The translations under genes were made by a program, and so were the position numbers. A DNA stretch of 8,396 nt from NCBI GenBank assembly GCA_044508215.1, contig JBIQID010000133.1:1-8396 (forward strand). Direction: 5' to 3'. Of the stretch, positions 1 through 5,966 are shown in pieces (positions within the stretch are counted from its first letter, which is position 1; each line of letters starts with the position of its first letter). The notes below the pieces were generated by a model. The model saw only the letters and a program-made list of their open reading frames with translations. It did no database searches and was not told where the DNA came from. This DNA is from JAEZFI01 sp044508215. Its GTDB lineage: Bacteria; Actinomycetota; Acidimicrobiia; Acidimicrobiales; Microtrichaceae.

Positions 1-21
1 GATCGGGCGGCTCACCTGCAT

Positions 22-35
22 GGGCCGATCGGCCC
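22..35. terminator. 14-base perfect palindrome downstream of the response regulator
   Basis: GGGCCGATCGGCCC is a perfect palindrome that can fold as a 5-base-pair GC stem with a GATC loop, starting about 30 bases beyond the regulator stop codon on the minus strand. It could act as a weak terminator or processing hairpin for the two-component operon. There is no T-run after it on either strand, so intrinsic termination is not clear. It could instead be a protein-binding palindrome belonging to a gene outside the window. The rest of 1-64 shows no gene. Confidence 0.3.
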
Positions 36-64
36 TTCGTCCCGAGCCAAACGACCTCAATCTT

Positions 65-712
65 TCAATCTAGGTGGACGATGCCCATCCGGACCGCCTG
101 CAGCACCGCCTGCGTGCGGTCACGGGCGTCGAGCTTCTGGTAGATCGAAGCCAGGTGGTTCTTGACCGTCTTCTGGGAGATGTACAGCCGCTCGGCCACC
201 TCGGGCGTGCTGCAGCCGTCGGCGATCAGCTGGAGCACCTCCTCCTCGCGCTTGGTGACCATGCGCTCGTCTTCGTTCTTCGCCCGCTCGTCCAGGCGGC
301 GGACCTCGTCGAGCATCGACTTGGCCAGCTGCGGTGACAGGACGGTGTCGCCGGCGGCGGCCATGCGGACGGCCTCGGCGATCTCACGGGTGGAGCAGTC
401 CTTGATGAGGTAGCCCGTCGCCCCGGCACGGATGGCGTTGGTGAGCACCTCCTTGTCGACGTGCATGGTCAACATCACGACCTTGGAGGCCGAGTTCTGC
501 GCCTTCACCTGGCGACACGCCTCGACGCCGTCGCAGTTGGGCATCGACACGTCCATCAGGATCACGTCCGGGCTGAGCCGCTCGGCGAGTCGCACCGCCT
601 CCACGCCGTCCTGGGCCTCGCCCACGATGTCGAACCCCTCGTCCGTCATCGAGCGCCGGAGGCCCTCCCGCAGCATGCGGTGGTCGTCGGCCAACATCAG
701 TCGGATGGTCAT
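65..712 (-). CDS. NarL/FixJ-family response regulator (receiver + LuxR HTH)
   Basis: This 215-residue DNA-binding response regulator should receive a phosphoryl group from the kinase encoded just upstream and then control transcription in the cytoplasm. The receiver domain spans about residues 3-120, with the acidic pair D9/D10, phosphoacceptor D54 in ILMDVSMP, the switch threonine T82 and conserved K104 in YLIKD. A LuxR-type helix-turn-helix fills about 152-212, including TKREEEVLQLIADG and the recognition-helix region ISQKTVKNHLASIYQKL. The length is typical of the NarL family. The open frame continues upstream opposite the kinase, but the start is fixed by ATG at 712-710, which has a GGAGG six bases upstream and overlaps the kinase stop codon as ATGA. 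That arrangement implies translational coupling and equimolar partners. The target genes cannot be read from the sequence. Confidence 0.95.
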   Translation of the reverse strand: MTIRLMLADDHRMLREGLRRSMTDEGFDIVGEAQDGVEAVRLAERLSPDVILMDVSMPNCDGVEACRQVKAQNSASKVVMLTMHVDKEVLTNAIRAGATGYLIKDCSTREIAEAVRMAAAGDTVLSPQLAKSMLDEVRRLDERAKNEDERMVTKREEEVLQLIADGCSTPEVAERLYISQKTVKNHLASIYQKLDARDRTQAVLQAVRMGIVHLD

Positions 713-2586
713 CGTGATCCTCCGGTGGGGGTCAACGGGCGAGCGCCTCGTTGAGGGGTTGCAGGGATGGGGGAGTGCTGCACCACGGGCTCGGGAGCCA
801 CGGGGCGGTGGGCGGCAGGGTCGAGCACGCAGGTGATCGAGGTGCCCTGGCCCGGCACGGAGTGGACGTCGAGCGCAGCGCCGATCGACGACGCCCTCTC
901 GCGCATGCCGAGCATTCCGTAGCTGTCGAGGCGGCCGGCACGACCGACCTCGAAGCCAACGCCGTTGTCGGTGATGCGGATGGCGGCACGGTCGCCGTCG
1001 CAGCGCCAGGTGACCCGCACCCGGGTGGCCTTGGCGTGGCGCTCGATGTTGGTGATCGCCTCCTGGGCGATCCGCCACATCTCCCGCTCCTGGAGGATCG
1101 GGAGGCGCTTGTCGGTGTCGGCGTCGACCTGGAACTCGAGCGAGGTGCGCTCGGCGACCCGCTCGGCGTACTGGGTGAGGATGCCTGCGAGGCCGAGGTC
1201 CTCGCTCACGTCGGTGCGCAGGTCGTAGAGGGTGTCGCGGACCTCGCGGATGACGCCGCGGATGTCGTCGCGGAGGCGCTCGAGCGACTCGGAGACCACC
1301 TCGCCGTCGGCGTCCTTGCCGACGATGCGGTCGGTCTCGAACGCCAGGTAGGCGAGCGACTGGCCGATCCGGTCGTGGAGGTCGCGGGCGATGCGGGTGC
1401 GCTCCTCGTCGGCTCCAACGGTGCGGAGGCGGGAGAACCAGCGTGCGTTGTCGAGCGCCAGTGACAGCGGCGGCACGAGGCCCTGGACGAGGCCGGCTGC
1501 CCGGTGGTCGAAGCGGTTGCGGTCGCGGTGCTCGAGGGCGATCAGGCCGATGATCGCGTCGCGGGCGGCGAGGGGGGCGTAGAGGCCTGAGCCGGAGCGG
1601 TCGTCGAAGCCGAGGCCGGTCTCGATGCTGAGGATCGGCCGGGACACCACGTCGCCCTCGGCGATCGACTCACGCAGCCCGGGTGGCAGGTCGGTGGGCC
1701 CGAAGCGGTTCTGGATGGAGCAGCCCTCCCGGCGGACGACCTGCCAGTGCCCGTCGGTGTCGTCGAACAGCAGCACCACGAGGGTGTCGAAGTCCACGAG
1801 GCCACGGAGGCGGCTGACGGTGGAGTCGAGGACGTCGTTCATGTCGAGCGACGAGGGGAGCGTCTGGGCGATCCGGTGCAGCGAGTAGAGGAGGGCGTTG
1901 GCGTCGGCCAGCCGTGAGACCCGGTCGAACGCCAGGTCGCGCTCGCGGTCGGCCTCGCCGGAGATGCGCCGGCCCCAGGCGGCGATCACGGCGACCATGA
2001 TCATGATCCCGCTCCAGGTGGCGCACTGGCGCACCACGGCGTCGCTGGTCGGTCCCTCGATCAGCACGGGCGCGCTGACGGCGAGGCCGGTGGCGACGCC
2101 GATCCGGATGGCGAACCCGAACCCACGGGCGAACCCGGCGATGCAGGCGGCGGTGATCAGCGAGACGACGAAGGGGGAGTCCCAGTGCCCGGTGAGCACG
2201 ACGACGGCGACGTGGATGGTCAGCTCGGTGAACACCCGGAGCAGCGAGCGGACGTCGTTGTCGTAGCGGATCGGATGGAACGTGCGGAGCATTGCGTACG
2301 CAATGAGCGCCACGGTGCACGCGATGGTGAGGGCGTTGCCCTCGAGGACGTCCTGGGAGACGAGCAGCAGCGAGATGGTGGTGGTCGCCAGCCGCATCGT
2401 CGTGATCATCGGAGCGAAGCGGGCGACGCGGTCGAGGCTGGGCCGGATCGGGTCGTCCACCGCGGGTGCTGCGGCCGGGTCGACGAGCGCCGCCCGCAGG
2501 TCTCGTGCCAGCCGGCCCGTGATCGGCCCGCGCGGCGACACGTCAATCCCGTCGGGATCGGTCGCGATGGGCGAGGTGAGCGTCAC
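709..2586 (-). CDS. Membrane-bound GAF-domain histidine kinase, HisKA_3 (DesK/LiaS type)
   Basis: This 625-residue sensor kinase autophosphorylates a histidine and passes the phosphate to the overlapping regulator gene. After a hydrophilic N-terminus of about 60 residues come roughly six hydrophobic segments (about 64-81, 85-100, 118-133, 138-152, 156-176 and 188-205) with very short loops, so it probably senses a membrane or intracellular state rather than a large external ligand. A charged linker leads to a GAF domain at about 245-382. The HisKA_3 box is RIARDLHDRIGQSLAYL, with phosphoacceptor H404 and a DesK-like HDxxxQ motif (D405, Q409) typical of kinase/phosphatase switching. The ATPase domain has N513 in EAITNIERHAKA, the D540 G1 box ITDNGVGF and G2 box YGMLGMRER. 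A proline-rich tail (about 591-625) follows. The start is taken as GTG with GGAG six bases upstream; the next methionine is residue 60. The signal is unknown. Confidence 0.93.
   Translation of the reverse strand: MTLTSPIATDPDGIDVSPRGPITGRLARDLRAALVDPAAAPAVDDPIRPSLDRVARFAPMITTMRLATTTISLLLVSQDVLEGNALTIACTVALIAYAMLRTFHPIRYDNDVRSLLRVFTELTIHVAVVVLTGHWDSPFVVSLITAACIAGFARGFGFAIRIGVATGLAVSAPVLIEGPTSDAVVRQCATWSGIMIMVAVIAAWGRRISGEADRERDLAFDRVSRLADANALLYSLHRIAQTLPSSLDMNDVLDSTVSRLRGLVDFDTLVVLLFDDTDGHWQVVRREGCSIQNRFGPTDLPPGLRESIAEGDVVSRPILSIETGLGFDDRSGSGLYAPLAARDAIIGLIALEHRDRNRFDHRAAGLVQGLVPPLSLALDNARWFSRLRTVGADEERTRIARDLHDRIGQSLAYLAFETDRIVGKDADGEVVSESLERLRDDIRGVIREVRDTLYDLRTDVSEDLGLAGILTQYAERVAERTSLEFQVDADTDKRLPILQEREMWRIAQEAITNIERHAKATRVRVTWRCDGDRAAIRITDNGVGFEVGRAGRLDSYGMLGMRERASSIGAALDVHSVPGQGTSITCVLDPAAHRPVAPEPVVQHSPIPATPQRGARPLTPTGGSR
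719..723 (-). promoter_or_regulatory. Ribosome binding site of the response regulator
   Basis: GGAGG on the minus strand lies six bases before the ATG at 712, inside the last codons of the kinase gene. It decides the regulator start against a much longer open frame that continues upstream. Confidence 0.8.
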
Positions 2587-2592
2587 ACCGTG

Positions 2593-2596
2593 CTCC
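2593..2596 (-). promoter_or_regulatory. Ribosome binding site of the histidine kinase
   Basis: GGAG on the minus strand stands six bases before the GTG at 2586. It supports that GTG as the start over the internal ATG at residue 60, which would remove the N-terminal hydrophilic region. Confidence 0.55.
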
Positions 2597-2633
2597 GGGC
2601 TGGGTCGTTCGGACGGGCCTGAGACAGGCCAGG

Positions 2634-2651
2634 TGTCCCCGGTCTGGGACA
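2634..2651. repeat. Inverted repeat TGTCCC-N6-GGGACA
   Basis: A perfect six-base inverted repeat with a six-base spacer lies 48-65 bases upstream of the kinase start. It would begin at about the transcription start predicted from the candidate promoter at 2658-2685, so it could be an operator or a 5' hairpin in the leader. The symmetry is directly visible; any binding protein is unknown. Confidence 0.45.
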
Positions 2652-2657
2652 GTGGAC

Positions 2658-2685
2658 CTATCGGCGCGCCGGATGGCCGACTTTC
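2658..2685 (-). promoter_or_regulatory. Candidate sigma-28 (FliA/WhiG)-like promoter of the kinase operon
   Basis: On the minus strand, GAAA at 2685-2682 is followed by 16 bases and then GCCGATAG at 2665-2658. The known FliA/WhiG consensus is TAAA-N15-GCCGATAA, so the -10 box matches 7 of 8 positions, the -35 box matches 3 of 4, and the spacer is one base long. It faces the histidine kinase and would give a leader of about 65 bases. If real, the two-component system would belong to a motility or sporulation-type regulon. The match may be chance in GC-rich DNA. Confidence 0.35.
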
Positions 2686-2757
2686 GAAATTCGACCGATC
2701 CGTTCAAGAGCGGGCCTGTTTCCTGCCGGATGTGGCCCTCTTCCGTAGCTGGAGCGT

Positions 2758-2771
2758 GGCGTGCAAACGCC
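2758..2771. repeat. Hairpin with GCAA tetraloop
   Basis: GGCGT-GCAA-ACGCC forms a perfect five-base-pair stem closed by a GNRA-type tetraloop when read on the plus strand. On the minus strand the loop would read TTGC, which is not GNRA, so if it acts as an RNA element the plus strand is favoured. It lies in the middle of the intergenic region. Confidence 0.4.
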
Positions 2772-2800
2772 GGAAATCGTCGTTACGTCAAGTTCGCCCC

Positions 2801-2815
2801 GGAGTGCGCCACTCC
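2801..2815. repeat. Inverted repeat GGAGTG-CGC-CACTCC
   Basis: A perfect six-base stem with a three-base loop lies inside the intergenic region. It could be a hairpin at the end of the coaA transcript or a small operator. No T-run follows on either strand. Confidence 0.4.
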
Positions 2816-2833
2816 TCCATCTCGATGGTTCAC

Positions 2834-2853
2834 GGGACGGGGAACGCCGTCTC
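2834..2853 (-). terminator. Hairpin downstream of coaA, possible terminator
   Basis: GACGG (2836-2840) pairs with CCGTC (2847-2851) across a six-base loop, and the stem extends to seven pairs with one G-U. It begins about 40 bases beyond the reconstructed coaA stop on the minus strand, a sensible place for transcript-end structure. The T-run of a classical intrinsic terminator is missing, as is common in high-GC actinobacteria. Confidence 0.3.
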
Positions 2854-2891
2854 CGAGCCGCAGGCAGCGGCCGTACGTCGCTGACCGGCGA

Positions 2892-3811
2892 TCAACGACG
2901 CCGACTGATCGACTCGACGTCGTGGTCGTCGTCGAAGGTCACCACCACGTCCGCCAGCTCGAGATCGTNNNNNNNNNNNNNNNNNNNNNNNNNNNNNNNN
3001 NNNNNNNNNNNNNNNNNNNNNNNNNNNNNNNNNNNNNNNNNNNNNNNNNNNNNNNNNNNNNNNNNNNNTCGACGTCGTGGTCGTCGTCGAAGGTCACCAC
3101 CACGTCCGCCAGCTCGAGATCGTCCGAGATGTGCTCCCGGAGGTTCACGAGGTTGATCTCCCGCCAGAGCGTCGAGGCGATCTCCCGACCCTCGTCCCGA
3201 TCGAACCCGAGGAAGCCGGCGTAGAAGGTGGGCTCCCCTCCCCCGGCAACGACCTGCTCGGCCTGATCGATCAAGTGTTCGAATCGCTCGACGTACCAGC
3301 GTTCGAGCGACTCCTCGGCGGCATGGAGGTACACGAGGCGGTCGAGCTGGGGCCTCAGGAAGCGCCCGAGGTGCAGGCCGTCCACCAGGACCACCTCGGA
3401 GGGCTCGATCCGCTCCCGTTCGCCGGGCACGATGTCGTAGATGTCGTGGCGGTAGATCGGGACCTCGACCGGGTCGCCGCTCCGCAGCGTGGCGAGGGTG
3501 GTCTGCATTGTTTGGTGGTCGTAGGTGTCAGGGAAGCCCTTGCGCATGGACGCCCCGAGCTCGTCGAGCCGCGCATTCGGCCACAGGAACGCATCCGCGG
3601 TGATCGACGCGACCTCACGGCCCAGCCCCACCAACCGTCCGGCGAGCAGCTCCGAAGCGGTGGACTTCCCCACGCCGACGCTGCCCGTGAACCCCACCGC
3701 GAACGGTCCCTCCGGCGCTGCGTCGAGCTCGAGCACCTCGAGCAGCTCGTCGACGAGGCGTTGGCCGTTCCGTGGCGGGCGTGGCTCTCGGGGCGATGGC
3801 ACCTCGGGCAT
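2892..3811 (-). CDS. coaA: Type I pantothenate kinase (CoaA-like), interrupted by assembly gap
   Basis: It is expected to phosphorylate pantothenate with ATP, the first committed step of coenzyme A synthesis, in the cytoplasm. From the ATG at 3811, and after collapsing the duplicated 55 bases plus Ns, it is 254 residues, shorter than the usual 300-320. Walker A is GSVGVGKST (about 43-51). Family blocks follow in order: TADAFLWPN (71-79), MRKGFPDTYDH (89-99), PIYRHDIYDIV (118-128), the Walker B-like VVLVDGL (140-146), RWYVERF (171-177), FYAGF (196-200) and WREINLVNLREHI (216-228). The collapsed C-terminus ends HDVESISRRR, like the basic tail HAVxxVRLRK of known CoaA. The TADAF block differs from the usual TTDGF. 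No Shine-Dalgarno is seen, but TAGCGT lies seven bases before the ATG, so translation is probably leaderless. Another P-loop small-molecule kinase such as a uridine kinase is less likely given the KGFPDTYD and INLVNL blocks. Confidence 0.78.
2914..2968. repeat. Left copy of 55-base direct duplication at gap edge
   Basis: This copy is identical over 55 bases to 3069-3123 and ends exactly at the first N. Read on the minus strand it continues into the proper coaA stop codon at 2894-2892. Together with its partner it looks like unmerged overlapping contig ends, not a biological repeat. Confidence 0.9.
2969..3068. other. Assembly gap of exactly 100 N
   Basis: One hundred undetermined bases form a conventional gap of unknown length placed between two contigs. 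Both edges carry the same 55 bases, so the true gap is most likely negative: the contigs overlap and no sequence is missing. If left uncorrected it shifts the coaA frame, because 155 extra bases is not a multiple of three. Confidence 0.95.
3069..3123. repeat. Right copy of 55-base direct duplication at gap edge
   Basis: It starts exactly after the last N and is identical to 2914-2968. On the minus strand it encodes DLELADVVVTFDDDHDV, the penultimate segment of the CoaA-like kinase, in frame with the body of the gene. Confidence 0.9.
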
Positions 3812-3818
3812 CGGCGGG

Positions 3819-3828
3819 ACGCTACCGC
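3819..3828. promoter_or_regulatory. Overlapping divergent -10 boxes between coaA and the EcsC-like gene
   Basis: On the minus strand TAGCGT (3824-3819) fits TAnnnT and stands seven bases before the coaA ATG, the spacing of a leaderless actinobacterial transcript. On the plus strand TACCGC (3823-3828) shares the same central TA and stands five bases before the GTG at 3834; its last base departs from TAnnnT. Only 22 bases separate the two start codons, so two ordinary leaders do not fit. The coaA side is the better supported. Confidence 0.45.
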
Positions 3829-3833
3829 CGAGC

Positions 3834-4463
3834 GTGGTGGAGGTGGTCCGCCGTGAGCAGGCCCATGCGGCGGCGATCGTCCACCGCCTGCGGGTGAAGC
3901 ACCCGGACTGGTCGCCCCGGACCCTCGGCGTGGTGGCGATGAGCGAGGTCGGCGTGAAGCGCACGTCCCGCGCGGCCCTCTCGGGCGGCATCGCCGGCAT
4001 CCCGGCCGTCGGCACCGTTGCGTCGGTCGTCACCAACGGCGCGGACGAGGCCCGTGCGCTGTCGCAGCTGATCCGGCTGATCCTCGCCGCCGGCTACTCG
4101 ATGACCGGCGAGTGGGTCGACCTGCCGACCTCGTGTCGGTGGGTGAGCGACGTCCTCGCCGACGTGGGGCACCCCGCCAGCGTCGGAGCGAAGGGTGGTG
4201 CCCTCTCCCCCGCCGTCCGAAAGCGGATCGACGACCGGGTCGGTGCGCTCACCACCCGCGTGGCCAGCCGCACCGCCACAGCCACCGCGTCAAAGGCGGC
4301 GCTGCGGAAGCTCGGGAAGTACGCCCCGCTGGGGGCCTCCGCGCTGGTCGCCGTGGCGCTCTCCGGCACCGAGATCGCCCGGGTGGCGGTCGCCGCGTTC
4401 CGCTACTTCGACACCGACACCGCCGGCGAGTCGACCTCCGGGCCGACGGTCGTGCCGGGGTGA
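3834..4463 (+). CDS. Hypothetical protein, weakly EcsC-like
   Basis: It is 209 residues from the GTG at 3834 and the function is unknown. The N-terminal part, with HPDWSPRTLGVVAMSEVGVKR (23-43) followed by a Gly/Ala-rich hydrophobic stretch SGGIAGIPAVGTVASVV (50-66) and LSQLIRLILAAGYSMTG (76-92), has the spacing of EcsC-family proteins (a HP motif, then Gly-rich PxxGT, then a long hydrophobic helix ending in G). The C-terminal hydrophobic segment KYAPLGASALVAVALSG (162-178) leading to AAFRYF (187-192) also fits. The middle is short, so this is only a tentative family call. Other GTG starts at 3837 and 3843 and an ATG at 3939 are possible, but the ATG would cut off the HP block. No Shine-Dalgarno is visible. 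The gene is divergent from coaA and 76 bases upstream of the dehydrogenase in the same direction. Confidence 0.65.
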   Translation: MVEVVRREQAHAAAIVHRLRVKHPDWSPRTLGVVAMSEVGVKRTSRAALSGGIAGIPAVGTVASVVTNGADEARALSQLIRLILAAGYSMTGEWVDLPTSCRWVSDVLADVGHPASVGAKGGALSPAVRKRIDDRVGALTTRVASRTATATASKAALRKLGKYAPLGASALVAVALSGTEIARVAVAAFRYFDTDTAGESTSGPTVVPG

Positions 4464-4530
4464 CCGCCGCGCTCGTCTCACCGCGGACTCCGCCGTCCTG
4501 CACGCGGCGGTAGAACAGGGAGCGACGCGA

Positions 4531-4535
4531 GGAGG
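4531..4535 (+). promoter_or_regulatory. Ribosome binding site of the aldehyde dehydrogenase
   Basis: GGAGG lies four bases before the ATG at 4540. It sets the start of the dehydrogenase even though the frame stays open for a further 345 bases upstream, where it overlaps the EcsC-like gene. Confidence 0.75.
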
Positions 4536-4539
4536 AACG

Positions 4540-5958
4540 ATGGAGCTGACCGAGGCGTGGATCGACGGGAGCCCCGTGACCTCCGGCGAGGTGATCGAGG
4601 TCCGCTCCCCGTACGACGACGCCCTGCTCGGCTGCGTGCCGTCGCTCGGCGAGGAGCACATCGACCGCGCCGTCGCCGTCGCGCTCGAGCGGCACCGCGC
4701 TGCTCCCCTCCCTGCCCACGAACGGGCTGCCATCCTCGAGCGAGCCGCCGTGCTCCTGGCCGAGCGCCTGGAGCAGTTCACGGCATCCATCTCCGGCGAG
4801 GCCGGCAAGCCGATCCGGACCGCCCGCGTCGAGGCCGAACGTGCGCTCGACACGCTCAAGTTCTCCGCGGCGGTCGCACGCACCTCCACCACCGAAGTGG
4901 TGCCCATGGACGCCAGCGCGCCGGGCGTCGGCAAGCTCGGCTGGGTGCGTCGGGTGCCCATCGGTGTGGTGGCGGCGATCAGTCCGTTCAACTTCCCGCT
5001 GAACCTCGTCTGCCACAAGCTCGCCCCGGCCATCGCTGCGGGCTGCCCGGTGGTGCTCAAGCCGGCGTCCGCCACCCCCCTCACGGCGATCGCCCTCGTC
5101 CACCTGCTGGAGGAGGCCGGTCTGCCGCCTGGTTGGGTGAACGTGGTGACGGTTCCCGGCAGCGTCGCCGACCACCTGGTGACGCACCCCGACGTCTCGA
5201 TGGTGACCTTCACCGGCAGCCCCGAGGTGGGCTGGGCGATCCGGGGCAAGGCAGCGCGGATCAAGGTGACGCTCGAGCTGGGCAACAACGCGCCGGTCCT
5301 CGTCGAGGCGGATGCCGACCTCGATCGTGCTGCCGAGCGGATCGTCGCCGGCGGCTACTCGTACTCGGGTCAGTCGTGCATCTCGGTGCAGCGGGTCTAT
5401 GCACACCGGAGCGTCCACGACCGGCTGCGGGACGCTCTCTGCGACCGCGTCGCCGCGCTCGTGACCGGCGACCCGAGCGACGAGGCGACGGACGTGTCGG
5501 CGCTGATCGCACGGAAGGAGACCGAGCGGGTCCGTGGCTGGGTGGACGATGCCGCTTCGGCAGGTGCCTCCGTCCTGGTGGGCGGGAAGCTCGACGACGC
5601 CGGCGTGCTGCAGCCCACGGTGCTCGACGGGATCGGTGCCGACATGCGGGTGAGCCGCGACGAGGTGTTCGGACCTGTGATCGGCCTGGCCGCCTACGAC
5701 GACGTGGACGAGGCCTTCGCCTGGGCGAACGACACCCGCTACGGGCTGCAGGCGGGGATCTTCACCGCGTCGCTCGAGACCGCGCTGCGGGCCGGTGAGG
5801 TGCTGCGCTTCGGCGGCGTGACGGTGAACGAGGTGCCCACGTTCCGGGCCGACCAGATGCCGTACGGCGGGGTGAAGGACTCCGGCAACACCCGTGAGGG
5901 ACCCGCCTACACGTTCGAGGAGATGACCGAACGCCGCCTCGTGATCGTGCAGCCCTGA
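4540..5958 (+). CDS. NAD(P)-dependent aldehyde dehydrogenase family protein
   Basis: This 472-residue enzyme should oxidise an aldehyde to the acid, or to an acyl product, using NAD or NADP. All catalytic parts are present: the oxyanion asparagine N151 in SPFNFPLN, cofactor-binding K174 in VVLKPAS, the FTGSPEVG loop (224-231), general base E246 in LELGNNAP, nucleophile C280 in GQSCISVQR, and E375 in DEVFGPV. The C-terminal block QMPYGGVKDSG with EEMTERRLVIV resembles the lactaldehyde / phosphonoacetaldehyde / non-phosphorylating glyceraldehyde-3-phosphate dehydrogenase side of the superfamily, but the substrate cannot be fixed. The usual ELGGNAP is ELGNNAP here. The length is typical. The start ATG has a good Shine-Dalgarno site. 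It follows the EcsC-like gene by 76 bases and may share its transcript, and it converges with yqgE. Whether the two upstream genes are functionally linked to it is unknown. Confidence 0.92.
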   Translation: MELTEAWIDGSPVTSGEVIEVRSPYDDALLGCVPSLGEEHIDRAVAVALERHRAAPLPAHERAAILERAAVLLAERLEQFTASISGEAGKPIRTARVEAERALDTLKFSAAVARTSTTEVVPMDASAPGVGKLGWVRRVPIGVVAAISPFNFPLNLVCHKLAPAIAAGCPVVLKPASATPLTAIALVHLLEEAGLPPGWVNVVTVPGSVADHLVTHPDVSMVTFTGSPEVGWAIRGKAARIKVTLELGNNAPVLVEADADLDRAAERIVAGGYSYSGQSCISVQRVYAHRSVHDRLRDALCDRVAALVTGDPSDEATDVSALIARKETERVRGWVDDAASAGASVLVGGKLDDAGVLQPTVLDGIGADMRVSRDEVFGPVIGLAAYDDVDEAFAWANDTRYGLQAGIFTASLETALRAGEVLRFGGVTVNEVPTFRADQMPYGGVKDSGNTREGPAYTFEEMTERRLVIVQP

Positions 5959-5966
5959 CGGCCCGT

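Larger units (their letters stand above)
2587..2891. other. Intergenic region with several inverted repeats, no convincing gene
   Basis: These 305 bases separate the kinase start from the reconstructed coaA stop, both genes being on the minus strand. The plus-strand open frames crossing it have no recognisable protein and run into the N gap. The region holds four compact inverted repeats (2634-2651, 2758-2771, 2801-2815 and 2834-2853) and a few AT-richer patches near 2681-2700 and 2771-2795. It probably carries the kinase promoter and the end of the coaA transcript, and possibly a small structured RNA. Confidence 0.6.

Noticed and set aside
713..1078. Extended N-terminus of the response regulator
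   Set aside because: The added residues are Arg/His/Pro-rich, overlap the kinase ATPase domain in another frame, and precede an ATG with a good Shine-Dalgarno site and an ATGA overlap.
751..1464. Long plus-strand open frame opposite the kinase
   Set aside because: It lies antisense to the conserved kinase core, has low-complexity Val/Asp/Gly-rich composition and matches no family. Such frames are expected opposite GC-rich genes.
2587..2891. Cyclic di-GMP or other known riboswitch upstream of the kinase
   Set aside because: The GCAA tetraloop hairpin prompted the check, but the conserved GEMM core blocks and the second stem are not present on either strand.
2914..3123. True tandem repeat or mobile-element target duplication
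   Set aside because: The copies abut the N run exactly, there are no terminal inverted repeats or transposase, and collapsing them restores a conserved gene in frame.
2652..3224. Plus-strand open frames crossing the N gap
   Set aside because: They are open partly because Ns carry no stops, are antisense to coaA on the right, and have no recognisable protein.
3812..4036. Longer N-terminus for the pantothenate kinase
   Set aside because: It is antisense to the EcsC-like gene, has no family similarity, and the ATG at 3811 has a TAnnnT box at leaderless distance.
4249..5418. Long minus-strand open frame opposite the aldehyde dehydrogenase
   Set aside because: It is a shadow frame with biased Arg/Gly/His composition and no motif, while the plus-strand gene carries every catalytic residue.
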